NCBI RefSeq assembly: GCF_023028105.1
Contig: NZ_CP095492.1
Span: 496,001 to 560,000, forward strand
DNA: 64,000 nucleotides
Source: Halosolutus gelatinilyticus
Lineage (GTDB): Archaea > Halobacteriota > Halobacteria > Halobacteriales > Natrialbaceae
Direction: 5' to 3'
The stretch's first letter is position 1. The number at the start of each line of letters is the position of its first letter. Positions 35,990 through 44,198 of this stretch are shown in pieces. A program made the position numbers and the translations under genes. The notes below the pieces were generated by a model, which saw nothing but the letters and a program-made list of their open reading frames with translations, did not search any database and was not told the origin of the DNA.

Positions 35990-37156
35990 ATGAGTTCCCT
36001 GAGGCTAGAGAGTATACGAAAGGTCTTCGGCGATCCGAACGAGGGCGAGATCGTCGCGGTCGACGACGTGTCCATGGAGATCGAAGACGGGGAGTTCATG
36101 GTCCTCGTCGGCCCGTCGGGGAGCGGGAAGTCGACGCTACTCCGGCTGATCTCCGGGCTCGAGACGCTCACGAACGGGAACCTCTACCTCGGCGACGAGG
36201 AGATTGGTCGGACCAAACCGAAAAACCGGGATCTGGCCATGGTGTTCCAGAACTACGCGCTCTATCCGCACCTGACGGCCCGCGGGAACATGTCCTTCGG
36301 GCTGAAGATGCAGGGGGAACTCGACGAGACGGAGATCGCCGAGCGCGTCGACGATGCCGCCGACATCATGGACATCGGCCACCTACTCGAGAAGATGCCC
36401 AGCGAACTCTCAGGCGGCCAGCAACAGCGCGTCGCGCTCGGTCGGGCGATCGTCCGCAACCCGGAGGTGTTCCTGATGGACGAACCGCTCAGCAACCTCG
36501 ACGCCAAGCTCCGCTCGCAGATGCGCACCGAGATCCAGCGCCTGCAAAGCGACCTCGGCGTCACGACGATCTACGTCACGCACGACCAGACCGAGGCGAT
36601 GACGATGGGCGACCGAATCGCGATCATGAACCACGGCGAACTGCAGCAGGTCGCGACGCCGCTCGAGGCCTACTACGAACCGGCGAACGTCTTCGTCGCG
36701 GGGTTCATCGGCTCGCCGAGCATGAACTTCATCCCCGCGACGACCGACACGTCCGCCGATCGACTGACTCTCGAGCACGACGCCTTCTCCTACGGCGCGT
36801 CGAGCGTTCTCGGCGACGAACTGACCGCCGACGGACGGGAGATCCTCGTCGGGATCCGCCCGGAGGACTTCGATATCGTACAGTCGCCGACGGACACCTC
36901 CGTCACCGTCGAAATCGACGTCATCGAACCGCTCGGAAAGGAACACCTCCTCTATTTCGACATCGGCCAGGAGACCTACACGGCGAGCATCCCGGGGTAC
37001 GTCCAGGTCGAAGCGGGCGATCGAATCCACCTCGAGATACCCGAACAGCGGATCCACGTGTTCGACGCCGAGTCCCGACGGACGATCAAAAATCGCGAAC
37101 CCGCCTCGGCCGACGAGGCCCACCCGAACGGACAGCTCACGATCGAGGACAGGTGA
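35990..37156 (+). CDS. Sugar ABC transporter ATPase, UgpC/MalK/MsmK type
   Basis: A 388-residue ATPase of the CUT1 class. Walker A GPSGSGKST near 40, FQNYALYPHLT, signature LSGGQQQRVALGRAI, Walker B VFLMDEPLSNLDAKLR and VTHDQTEAMTMGDR are intact. The C-terminal third (about 240-388) is the TOBE/OB extension for oligomerisation or regulation. It leads an operon with two permeases, a membrane-anchored protein and a binding protein, an unusual order with ATPase first and binding protein last. It resembles the ATPase at 61972. Confidence 0.92.
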   Translation: MSSLRLESIRKVFGDPNEGEIVAVDDVSMEIEDGEFMVLVGPSGSGKSTLLRLISGLETLTNGNLYLGDEEIGRTKPKNRDLAMVFQNYALYPHLTARGNMSFGLKMQGELDETEIAERVDDAADIMDIGHLLEKMPSELSGGQQQRVALGRAIVRNPEVFLMDEPLSNLDAKLRSQMRTEIQRLQSDLGVTTIYVTHDQTEAMTMGDRIAIMNHGELQQVATPLEAYYEPANVFVAGFIGSPSMNFIPATTDTSADRLTLEHDAFSYGASSVLGDELTADGREILVGIRPEDFDIVQSPTDTSVTVEIDVIEPLGKEHLLYFDIGQETYTASIPGYVQVEAGDRIHLEIPEQRIHVFDAESRRTIKNREPASADEAHPNGQLTIEDR

Positions 37157-37387
37157 GTCGCGATCGACGGGGACGGGCCGTTTTCCGACCGAATGCCCCG
37201 AAGTCGCCGTCGAAGCGCCGCCGGCGGCTATCGTCCGTTCGGCACGCGCCGCGTACCCGTCCGGGACACGTAGGCAAAGAATTATGATCGAAGCCGCGTA
37301 AGTGAGTTTCACGTGACACTCAGACATGATTGCAGTGGTGCGCATCATCAGTAAGCGGACCCCGGACGCGACGGAGGCGTCCGTCCG

Positions 37388-38323
37388 ATGAATCGCGAGT
37401 CGTTGAGGTCGCCGGGGACGTGGCGCCGACTCGCCACCGGCGACGCGAACCTATCGAAGAAGCAACAGCACACCGTGATCGCGTGGATCGCGATCGCGCC
37501 GGTCATGGCGTGGCTGCTGGTGTACAAGTACATCGCGCTGTTCTGGAACGTCGTGCTGACGTTCTTCGATCGGAGTTACACCGGCGAGATGACGTTCGTC
37601 GGACTGGAGAACTGGGCGCAGGCGTTTCAGGATCCGGTGTTTCCGACGGCACTGCGCAACACCATCGTCCTGTTCGGGACGATCCCCGTCGGTATCGCGC
37701 TGGCGCTGTTCATCGCGATCCTGCTCAACCAGAAGTTCCCGGGGTCGAAGGCGTTTCGCTCCGTGTTCTTCCTCCCGTACATCACGATGATGGTCGCGAT
37801 CGCGGTCATCTGGCAGTACATGTTTCACACCGAGCAGGGGGTGATCAACTACGCGCTACTGAACGTCGGACTGATCGACGACCCGATCAGCTGGCTCGGT
37901 AACGGCAGGTGGGCCCTCTTCTCGGTGTTTCTCGTCCACATCTGGAAGACGACCGGGTTCTACGTCATCATCATCCTGGCCGGCCTGCAGACGATCCCCC
38001 GTCAGGTGTACGAGGTATCGCGAATCGACGGCGCCAGCCGCTGGCAGCAGTTCCGGTACCTCACCCTGCCGCTTCTGAAGCCGACGATCGGCGTCTGCAT
38101 GCTGGTCGGCGTCGTCATCTCGTTTCGCCTGTTCGATCTGATTCTGGTGATGACGGACGGCGGGCCGGGCTACTCCACGGAGATCCTCCTCACCTGGATC
38201 TACAAGCAGTCGTTCTCCTACAACGACTTCGGATACGGCGCGGTTCTCAGCGTGATCATGGTGATCACCACGTTCACCGTGGCGTATCTCGGGCTGAAAC
38301 TCCAGCAGGTGAGCTACTCGTGA
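37388..38323 (+). CDS. Sugar ABC transporter permease, UgpA/MalF type
   Basis: A 311-residue CUT1 permease with about six membrane segments. The EAA loop is YEVSRIDGASRWQQFRYLTLP near 215-235. RNTIVLFGTIPVGIALALFIAILLNQKFPG is the typical core start. It follows the ATPase after 231 bases without a gene and its stop overlaps the GTG start of the second permease. Confidence 0.92.
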   Translation: MNRESLRSPGTWRRLATGDANLSKKQQHTVIAWIAIAPVMAWLLVYKYIALFWNVVLTFFDRSYTGEMTFVGLENWAQAFQDPVFPTALRNTIVLFGTIPVGIALALFIAILLNQKFPGSKAFRSVFFLPYITMMVAIAVIWQYMFHTEQGVINYALLNVGLIDDPISWLGNGRWALFSVFLVHIWKTTGFYVIIILAGLQTIPRQVYEVSRIDGASRWQQFRYLTLPLLKPTIGVCMLVGVVISFRLFDLILVMTDGGPGYSTEILLTWIYKQSFSYNDFGYGAVLSVIMVITTFTVAYLGLKLQQVSYS

Positions 38324-39213
38324 GCGGAATCAACGAATTCGTTTCGGCCCGCGATCCGCGGCGACTCGTCCGCCACGCGACCCTCCGGAGCAGAGCGACG
38401 CTGCTCCGCAAAGGGGGGTTGTTCGTGCTGGCGCTGGTCGCGGCGGCGCTGTTCGCGTTCCCGTTCTACTGGCTGCTTCGAGTCGCCGCCGTCTGGCCGA
38501 GCGAGTCGCTGTACGGTTCGCCGCCGTCGTTGATCATCGACGACCTGAGCCTGTACAATTTCGTCCGCGTCTACTACGCGATCCCGTTCGCCCAGTACGC
38601 GATCAACAGCGTGATCGTGTCCGCGATGGCGGTCGCGAGCCAGCTGATCTTCTGTTCGCTGGCCGCCTACGGGCTCTCGATGGACTTCTACGGGAAGAAG
38701 TACGTCATGGGGTTCATCGTCGCGGCCATGATGGTTCCGTTCCAGACGATCTTCCTCACCGACTACCTGATCACCCGTCGCCTGGGCCTGATCAACACGT
38801 ACCCGGGGTTGGCGATCGTCGTCGCGGTGAGCGTCGTCAACATCCTCGTGCTGAAGAGCGCGTTCGAGGCGGTGCCCGACTCGATGGTCGACGCCGCGCG
38901 TCTCGACGGCGCGTCCGAACTGTACATCCTCTTCGGGGTCTACTGGCCGCTCTCGAAGGCCGCGCTGTCGACGACCGTCATCCTCGCGTTCGTCTTCTCC
39001 TGGAACAGCTATCTGTGGCCCTTACTGATCGCGACGCAGGACAGCTACGTGACCCTGCCGCTGGGGCTGGCGACGTTCCAGTCCCAGATGTCGGGGAACT
39101 TCGCGCTGCAGTACGCCTTCACCATCATGGTGTTGCTGCCGCTGTTGATCCTGTTCTTGCTCCTGCAGAAGTACTTCATCCGCAGCGCGGTCATGAGCAG
39201 CATCAAGACGTGA
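38320..39213 (+). CDS. Sugar ABC transporter permease, UgpE/MalG type
   Basis: A 297-residue CUT1 permease. The EAA-type loop is MVDAARLDGASELYILFGVYWPL, and SWNSYLWPLLIATQDSYVTLPLGLATFQ is typical of the UgpE/MalG side. The start is GTG at 38320 within GTGA, overlapping the previous stop; the frame is open far upstream but only this start keeps the family length. Translation is probably coupled to the first permease. Confidence 0.9.
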   Translation: MSGINEFVSARDPRRLVRHATLRSRATLLRKGGLFVLALVAAALFAFPFYWLLRVAAVWPSESLYGSPPSLIIDDLSLYNFVRVYYAIPFAQYAINSVIVSAMAVASQLIFCSLAAYGLSMDFYGKKYVMGFIVAAMMVPFQTIFLTDYLITRRLGLINTYPGLAIVVAVSVVNILVLKSAFEAVPDSMVDAARLDGASELYILFGVYWPLSKAALSTTVILAFVFSWNSYLWPLLIATQDSYVTLPLGLATFQSQMSGNFALQYAFTIMVLLPLLILFLLLQKYFIRSAVMSSIKT

Positions 39214-39220
39214 TCCACCC

Positions 39221-39625
39221 ATGAACGTGCCACCACTTCTGAAACTCGTCGCGGAAGCGATCTCGGTCCGACAGCTCCTGTACAACCGGTTCACCATCCT
39301 GCTCGCGGTTCTGTTGCTCGTCTCGATCCCCGTACAGGGGTACGCCGCGGCGAACAGCGACGGGTACGTCACCGGACAGGTCGTCGACGGCGACGGCGAG
39401 CCGATCGCGAACGCCACCGTGACGCTGTCGCCACAGACGATCGCCGGCGTCCCCGACACCCAGTCTACGACCACCGACGGGGCGGGCGAGTTCGAGTTCC
39501 GGGACGAGAGCCTCCTGGAATTCACGATCGAAGCCCAACACCCCGAGCGCGGCGAGAGCGAGACCAGGCGACACCACCTCTACTTCAAGGGGCAGAATAC
39601 GGAGGTGACGCTGGTGCTCAGCTGA
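39221..39625 (+). CDS. Membrane-anchored carboxypeptidase-regulatory-like (beta-sandwich) protein
   Basis: A 134-residue protein. Residues about 24-44 are one hydrophobic segment (FTILLAVLLLVSIPVQGYAAA), an anchor or signal. The rest is a CarboxypepD_reg-like beta-sandwich: VTGQVVDGDGEPIANATVTL, then TTTDGAGEFEFRDE and the final strand TEVTLVL. These domains face outside and often bind carbohydrate or act as scaffolds. It begins 7 bases after the UgpE-type permease and precedes the binding protein, so it looks like an operon member; a role as surface accessory to the importer is inferred. Not a standard part of ABC operons. Confidence 0.75.
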   Translation: MNVPPLLKLVAEAISVRQLLYNRFTILLAVLLLVSIPVQGYAAANSDGYVTGQVVDGDGEPIANATVTLSPQTIAGVPDTQSTTTDGAGEFEFRDESLLEFTIEAQHPERGESETRRHHLYFKGQNTEVTLVLS

Positions 39626-39773
39626 CCGTTCGAATCGGGACGGCGACGGCCTCAGCGCGCCGACTTGCCGTACCAATCGATTCCGACGGAGCGTCACCTG
39701 CGGGCGAAGAGTGCGAGTGTACCGGTCCGAAACGATGGATCGGCGCCGATCGAACCGTCAGACCGTCACTAGA

Positions 39774-39780
39774 TATAAAT
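39774..39780 (+). promoter_or_regulatory. TATA box for the operon's binding-protein gene
   Basis: TATAAAT lies 22-28 bases before ATG 39802, giving the last gene of the operon its own strong leaderless promoter. CCGTCA occurs twice just upstream. Confidence 0.55.
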
Positions 39781-39801
39781 AATAGAAGGTTCTGTTCACG
39801 A

Positions 39802-41136
39802 ATGATGACACGAGAAAGCATACCGGTGGGTAGTCGACGGACCTACCTCAAAGGGGTTGCGGCCGGCGCCGCGGCCGGCCTCGCCGGCTGCCTCGGCGGC
39901 GGCGGTGACAGCGAAGAGGGCATTTCGGATCCGATCGAGGTGTACACCTGGAACCTCCCCTTCTGGGAGGAGACGATCACGGGAGAGATCATCCCGACCT
40001 TCGAGGACGAGTTCGGCGACGAGTACGACGGCCTCGAGGGCGATTCGATCGACCGGGGGCCTAAAACGGAAGATATTATCTCGTTCTTCCAGTCGCGACT
40101 CCAGTCCGGCAATCCGCCGAGCGTGTTCGACACGCAGTTCGGCGCCTACGCCAGATACGCCGAAGAGGGCGTGTTCGCCGACATCGAGGAGCTGGCCGAC
40201 GACGAACTCCTCGAGCAGTACGACGACACGGCGCTCGAACTGAACCAGTACGACGGCACGCTGTACCAGCTGCCATTCTACATGGGGACGAACATGACCG
40301 CCTGCCGCACGCAGTGGTTCGACGAAGCGGGCATCGATCCGCCGACGTTCGAGGAGCCGTGGTCGACCCACGAGTACCTCGACGCGGCGGAGGAGCTCGT
40401 CGAGAACTCCGGCGCGGAGTTCGGGCTCACGTTCATCCGGTTCGACTACCTGCTGTGGCCCTGGTTCAAGTCGGAAGGCGTCGACGTCCTCACCGACGAC
40501 AACAGCGAGGCGGCGTTCAACACGTCCACGACGGTCGAACTGCTCGAACGGTTCCGGCAGTTGACCGACGACGGCGTACTTCCGGAAGTCACCTGGACCG
40601 GCGAGTGGCAGCCCGCCGCCGAACAGTTCGGTGCCGGAGATACGGGGATCTACTTCGGCTCCGGGTCGGCGCTGCGCCTCATCCAGAACATGGGTGAAGA
40701 CTGGGTGAGTGAGGACACGATCGACATCGCCCACGCGCCCGCGGACGGCGGGTTGTTCACGTTCCACGGCCTCGGAATCACGACCCCCGGAAAGAGCGAC
40801 ACGGAACAGCAAGCCGCGCTCGACTTAGCATCGGTCATCCTCAACAAGGAGTTCCAGCAGGACTTCCTCCGGAACACGACCGTACTCGTCCCGCACACCG
40901 AGGCGATGGAAGAGCTCCAGGCCGACGACGAGTTCCAGTCGAACAACCCGCTACTGGTGCAGCTGTACGACATGTACGACGTCGTCGCCGAAGACCTCTG
41001 GCGGCCGCCGGTGATTCCCAAGGCCACCGAGATCGCCGACATCATCGACACGGAGTTCTCGGCCGCCGCGCTCGGAGAGAAAGATCCCCAGGACGCGGTC
41101 GACGAAGCCGAATCGCGGGTCAACAGTACGCTGTAG
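39802..41136 (+). CDS. Sugar ABC transporter substrate-binding lipoprotein, UgpB/MalE type
   Basis: A 444-residue binding protein of solute-binding family 1. The Tat motif is SRRTYLKGVAAG and the lipobox LAGC at about residues 27-30. The mature part has VYTWNLPFWEE, LYQLPFYMGTNMTACRTQWF and a hinge region around YFGSGSALRLIQNMG. The alternative start ATG 39805 differs by one residue. It completes the importer with the genes from 35990. Directly followed by an exported NagZ-type GH3, so amino-sugar oligosaccharides are candidate ligands. Confidence 0.88.
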   Translation: MMTRESIPVGSRRTYLKGVAAGAAAGLAGCLGGGGDSEEGISDPIEVYTWNLPFWEETITGEIIPTFEDEFGDEYDGLEGDSIDRGPKTEDIISFFQSRLQSGNPPSVFDTQFGAYARYAEEGVFADIEELADDELLEQYDDTALELNQYDGTLYQLPFYMGTNMTACRTQWFDEAGIDPPTFEEPWSTHEYLDAAEELVENSGAEFGLTFIRFDYLLWPWFKSEGVDVLTDDNSEAAFNTSTTVELLERFRQLTDDGVLPEVTWTGEWQPAAEQFGAGDTGIYFGSGSALRLIQNMGEDWVSEDTIDIAHAPADGGLFTFHGLGITTPGKSDTEQQAALDLASVILNKEFQQDFLRNTTVLVPHTEAMEELQADDEFQSNNPLLVQLYDMYDVVAEDLWRPPVIPKATEIADIIDTEFSAAALGEKDPQDAVDEAESRVNSTL

Positions 41137-41294
41137 CGTCGACGTCCGGATCGCCGCCGGATCGGGAGACGGCGATCGCCACGCGGATCGGCCATTATTT
41201 TCGGGTTCCGACTGGTAGAGACACCAATCGTTGACTATGGTTCAACGTTACAGCGAGGGAAACTATTTTGATCGCGTACGATTACGGTATCCGT

Positions 41295-43142
41295 ATGGCG
41301 GTAGACGATACCACGCGAGCAGATGGGGCGAGTAACGACTCCGACGATCGGTCCGTGCCGTCGGCGAACCGCAGACGCTTCGTTCGGACGACGGGCGCTC
41401 TCGGCGCCGGCGCGGTGATCCCCGGGCTCGGCGCCGCGTCCGCGCAGTCGCGAGAGGGGCGGTCCGTCGACGACATCGTGGCCGACCTCTCCGATCGCGA
41501 GAAGGTCGGTCAGTTGGTGATGGCGCTGGTGTCCCCGACCGACGACGGGGAGCCGCCGGCGAGGGCCGAGGACATCGTGAAAGATCTCGCGGTCGGGTCT
41601 GCGATGGTAGAACACGTCGGCACGCCCGAGCGGACGGCCGAGTTCAACAACACCCTCCAGGCCTGGGCGCTGGAGACGGAAGCGGCGCTTCCGCTGCTCG
41701 TCGGCGCGGACTTCGAGTTCGGCGCCGCCCACAGCGTCGGCGACCTCCGGGACGATCGAACGACCCAGTTCCCGCGAACCATGAACCTCGGCGCGCTCGG
41801 ATCCGAGCGGGCGGCCGCCGACGCCGCGACGATCACCGCGACGGAAGCGCGCGCGATGGGGTACCACTGGGGGTTCGCTCCAGTCGCGGACGTCAACACG
41901 AACCCGGAGAATCCGGTGATCGGCGTCCGGGCGTTCGGTGGCGACGCCGATCTCGTGGCGTCGCTCACCGCCGCACAGGCGCCGGGCTTCCAGCGCAACG
42001 GGAATGGCATCATCGCCACGGCGAAGCACTTCCCGGGCCACGGAGACACGCACACCGACTCGCACACTGGCCTTCCCACGGTCTCCTACGATCGGGACAC
42101 GCTCGACGCGATCCACCTGCCGCCGTTTCGGGCGGCCATCGACGCCGGCATCGACGCGATCATGACCGCCCACATCGTCGTCGAGGCGATCGACCCCGAC
42201 CGTCCGGCGACGCTCTCCGAACCGGTGTTGACCGGCCTCCTCCGGAACGAACTCGGGTACGACGGCCTCCTCGTCACCGATGCGATGTCGATGCAGGCGA
42301 TCACGGACATCTGGGGGCAAGAGCGCGCCGCCGTCCTCGCCGCGTCGGCTGGCGCGGACGTCATCATGTCGATGGGCGGCTACGAGGACCACGCCGCCAC
42401 CGTCGAGGCCCTGTACGACGCCGTCCAGCGCGGGGAGCTGTCGATGGAGCGCGTCGAAGCGGCGGCGACCCGCGTGGTAGCGGCGAAGCGGAAGTACGGC
42501 CTGCTGACCCGCGGGGGCGGTCGGCCGAGCGGCCGCGTCTTCGTCAACCCCGAGCGGGCGGCACGCAGAACCGGCAAACTCCCGGATCGGCGACGCGCCG
42601 CGGAGATCGCCCGGAAATCGATGACGCTGGTGAAAAACGACGGCGTCCTCCCGTTCGACGCGACCGGCGGCAGGACCACGCTCGTCGCCGGCGTCGCGCA
42701 GGTCGACGTCCTCACGGAGGCCGTTCGCGACCGCTCCGACGGCGAGGTCGTCGCCTGGCAGTCGAGCCAGTGGCGGGACGACGACCCGACCGACGACGAG
42801 ATCGAGACGGTGACGGCGCTCGCCGAGGAGGCGGACCGCGCGCTCGTCGCGACGTACTCGGCGTCCGAACTTCCCGACGGACAGGCGGAACTCGTCGCCT
42901 CGGTCCGGGGGACCGGAACGCCCACGGCCGCGGTGTCGGTCGGCCTCCCGTACGACGTCGCGTCCTACCCGGACGTCGACGCCTACCTCGCGTCGTACGC
43001 GCTCGATCGCTGGAAGCAGCTGAACGTCTCGGCACTGGAGGGGGTCGCCGAGGTCGTCTTCGGCGCGGAACCGGAGGGAACGCTCCCCGTGGAGATCGAC
43101 GGTCACTACCCGCTGGGACACGGACTCGGATACGAGGGATAG
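41295..43142 (+). CDS. Tat-exported GH3 beta-N-acetylhexosaminidase, NagZ type
   Basis: A 615-residue family 3 enzyme. NRRRFVRTTGALGAGAVI at 25-42, then AASAQS, is a Tat signal without a lipobox Cys, so the enzyme is secreted. KHFPGHGDTHTDSH at 244-257 is the NagZ-type Asp/His acid-base dyad that distinguishes hexosaminidases from beta-glucosidases; the nucleophile is Asp329 in VTDAMSM. A C-terminal alpha/beta domain (about 430-610) resembles that of Bacillus NagZ. It should remove non-reducing GlcNAc from chitooligosaccharides or peptidoglycan. ATG 41295 is used rather than the ATT-rich frame start at 41268. Confidence 0.85.
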   Translation: MAVDDTTRADGASNDSDDRSVPSANRRRFVRTTGALGAGAVIPGLGAASAQSREGRSVDDIVADLSDREKVGQLVMALVSPTDDGEPPARAEDIVKDLAVGSAMVEHVGTPERTAEFNNTLQAWALETEAALPLLVGADFEFGAAHSVGDLRDDRTTQFPRTMNLGALGSERAAADAATITATEARAMGYHWGFAPVADVNTNPENPVIGVRAFGGDADLVASLTAAQAPGFQRNGNGIIATAKHFPGHGDTHTDSHTGLPTVSYDRDTLDAIHLPPFRAAIDAGIDAIMTAHIVVEAIDPDRPATLSEPVLTGLLRNELGYDGLLVTDAMSMQAITDIWGQERAAVLAASAGADVIMSMGGYEDHAATVEALYDAVQRGELSMERVEAAATRVVAAKRKYGLLTRGGGRPSGRVFVNPERAARRTGKLPDRRRAAEIARKSMTLVKNDGVLPFDATGGRTTLVAGVAQVDVLTEAVRDRSDGEVVAWQSSQWRDDDPTDDEIETVTALAEEADRALVATYSASELPDGQAELVASVRGTGTPTAAVSVGLPYDVASYPDVDAYLASYALDRWKQLNVSALEGVAEVVFGAEPEGTLPVEIDGHYPLGHGLGYEG

Positions 43143-43211
43143 ACAGACGTTTTCTCTACGTGATTTCTATGCGAGGAAAAACTTATGAAAGCGTACGTGT
43201 AGGATCGAGAT

Positions 43212-44117
43212 ATGCCGCCGACAGATACGGCAGCGACTCGAACGCGACGGGGAGCGCTATCGGCGCTCGGGGCCTCCGGGATCGCCCTGGCGTCCGGACT
43301 GTGCGTGGGTAGCGCGTCGGCCGAGCCGCAGGCGCCCGATCGCAGCCTGACAGCGATGAGTTACAACGTCCACCACGGGGTCGGGTCGGACGGTCGCCTG
43401 GATCTCGAAGGCACGGCTCGCGAGATCCGGGAGTCCGGCGCCGAGGTCGTCGGACTCCAGGAGGTGGACGTCCACTGGGGCGAGCGCTCGAACTTCCGGA
43501 ACCAGGCGGCGTCGCTGGCGGAGATGCTGGACGCGAACTACGTCTTCGCCCCGATCTACAGCCTCGACCCGCCCGAGACCGATCGGCCGCGACGCGAGTA
43601 CGGCCTCGCGGTGCTGAGCGAGTACCCGATCCGGCACTCGCGGAACCACGAGATCACGCGTCTGTCCCCGCTGCTCGGCCCCGAACCCCAGTCGGCGCCC
43701 GGCTTTCCCGAAGTCAGCGTCAACGTCCGAGGGGTACGCGTCTCGTTCTTTGCGACGCACCTGGATTACAGGGCGGATCCGAGCGTGCGCGAGATGCAGG
43801 TCGGGGACATGCTGGAGATCGTCGACGCGGACCGCGGGCCGACGCTCCTCGTGGGCGACCTGAACGCGCCGCCCGGCGCGCCGGAGCTACGCCCGCTGTG
43901 GGACGAGTTCGACGACGCCTGGAACGTGCGGAGCGAGGAGCCGGGATACACGTTCCCGGCTGAGACTCCGACCAAACGCATCGACTACGTGCTGACTTCC
44001 TCGGACGTGGAAACGGACGCGGTCGAAGTCGTCGAGACGCTCGTCTCGGACCACCGACCGGTGATTGCGGAGCTGTCGATCCCCGGCTCGGCTGTGGGTG
44101 AGCAGTCGCGCGAATAA
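43212..44117 (+). CDS. Tat-exported endonuclease/exonuclease/phosphatase-fold protein
   Basis: A 301-residue EEP-fold enzyme with an N-terminal Tat signal (TRRGALSALGASGIALASG, cleavage near SASAEP). Active-site blocks are LTAMSYNVHHGVG (Asn), VGLQEVD (Glu, metal), THLDYRAD, LLVGDLNAPP (Asp, Asn) and SDHRPVIAEL (Asp, His). The fold cleaves phosphodiesters in nucleic acids, sphingomyelin or phosphoinositides. Placed between two cell-wall glycosidases, it could free phosphate from phosphodiester polymers such as teichoic acids or DNA, but this is only positional. TATA-like CTTATG precedes the ATG by about 25-30 bases. Confidence 0.82.
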   Translation: MPPTDTAATRTRRGALSALGASGIALASGLCVGSASAEPQAPDRSLTAMSYNVHHGVGSDGRLDLEGTAREIRESGAEVVGLQEVDVHWGERSNFRNQAASLAEMLDANYVFAPIYSLDPPETDRPRREYGLAVLSEYPIRHSRNHEITRLSPLLGPEPQSAPGFPEVSVNVRGVRVSFFATHLDYRADPSVREMQVGDMLEIVDADRGPTLLVGDLNAPPGAPELRPLWDEFDDAWNVRSEEPGYTFPAETPTKRIDYVLTSSDVETDAVEVVETLVSDHRPVIAELSIPGSAVGEQSRE

Positions 44118-44151
44118 CTCGCCGAATTCGCCGGCCCCCTCGATTCATGAT

Positions 44152-44170
44152 ACTATTTCTAGAAAATAGT
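44152..44170. promoter_or_regulatory. Inverted repeat at the exported NamZ promoter
   Basis: ACTATTT-CTAGA-AAATAGT has perfect 7-bp arms and overlaps the left end of the TTATAG box (44170-44175), which is 24-29 bases before ATG 44199. A good operator candidate for the downstream gene. Confidence 0.5.
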
Positions 44171-44198
44171 TATAGTCGTGAGCGATGGATTGTGTTTC

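Noticed and set aside
41235-43121. 628-codon minus-strand frame opposite the NagZ-type gene
   Set aside because: Antisense shadow; the plus strand carries the GH3 motifs and Tat signal.
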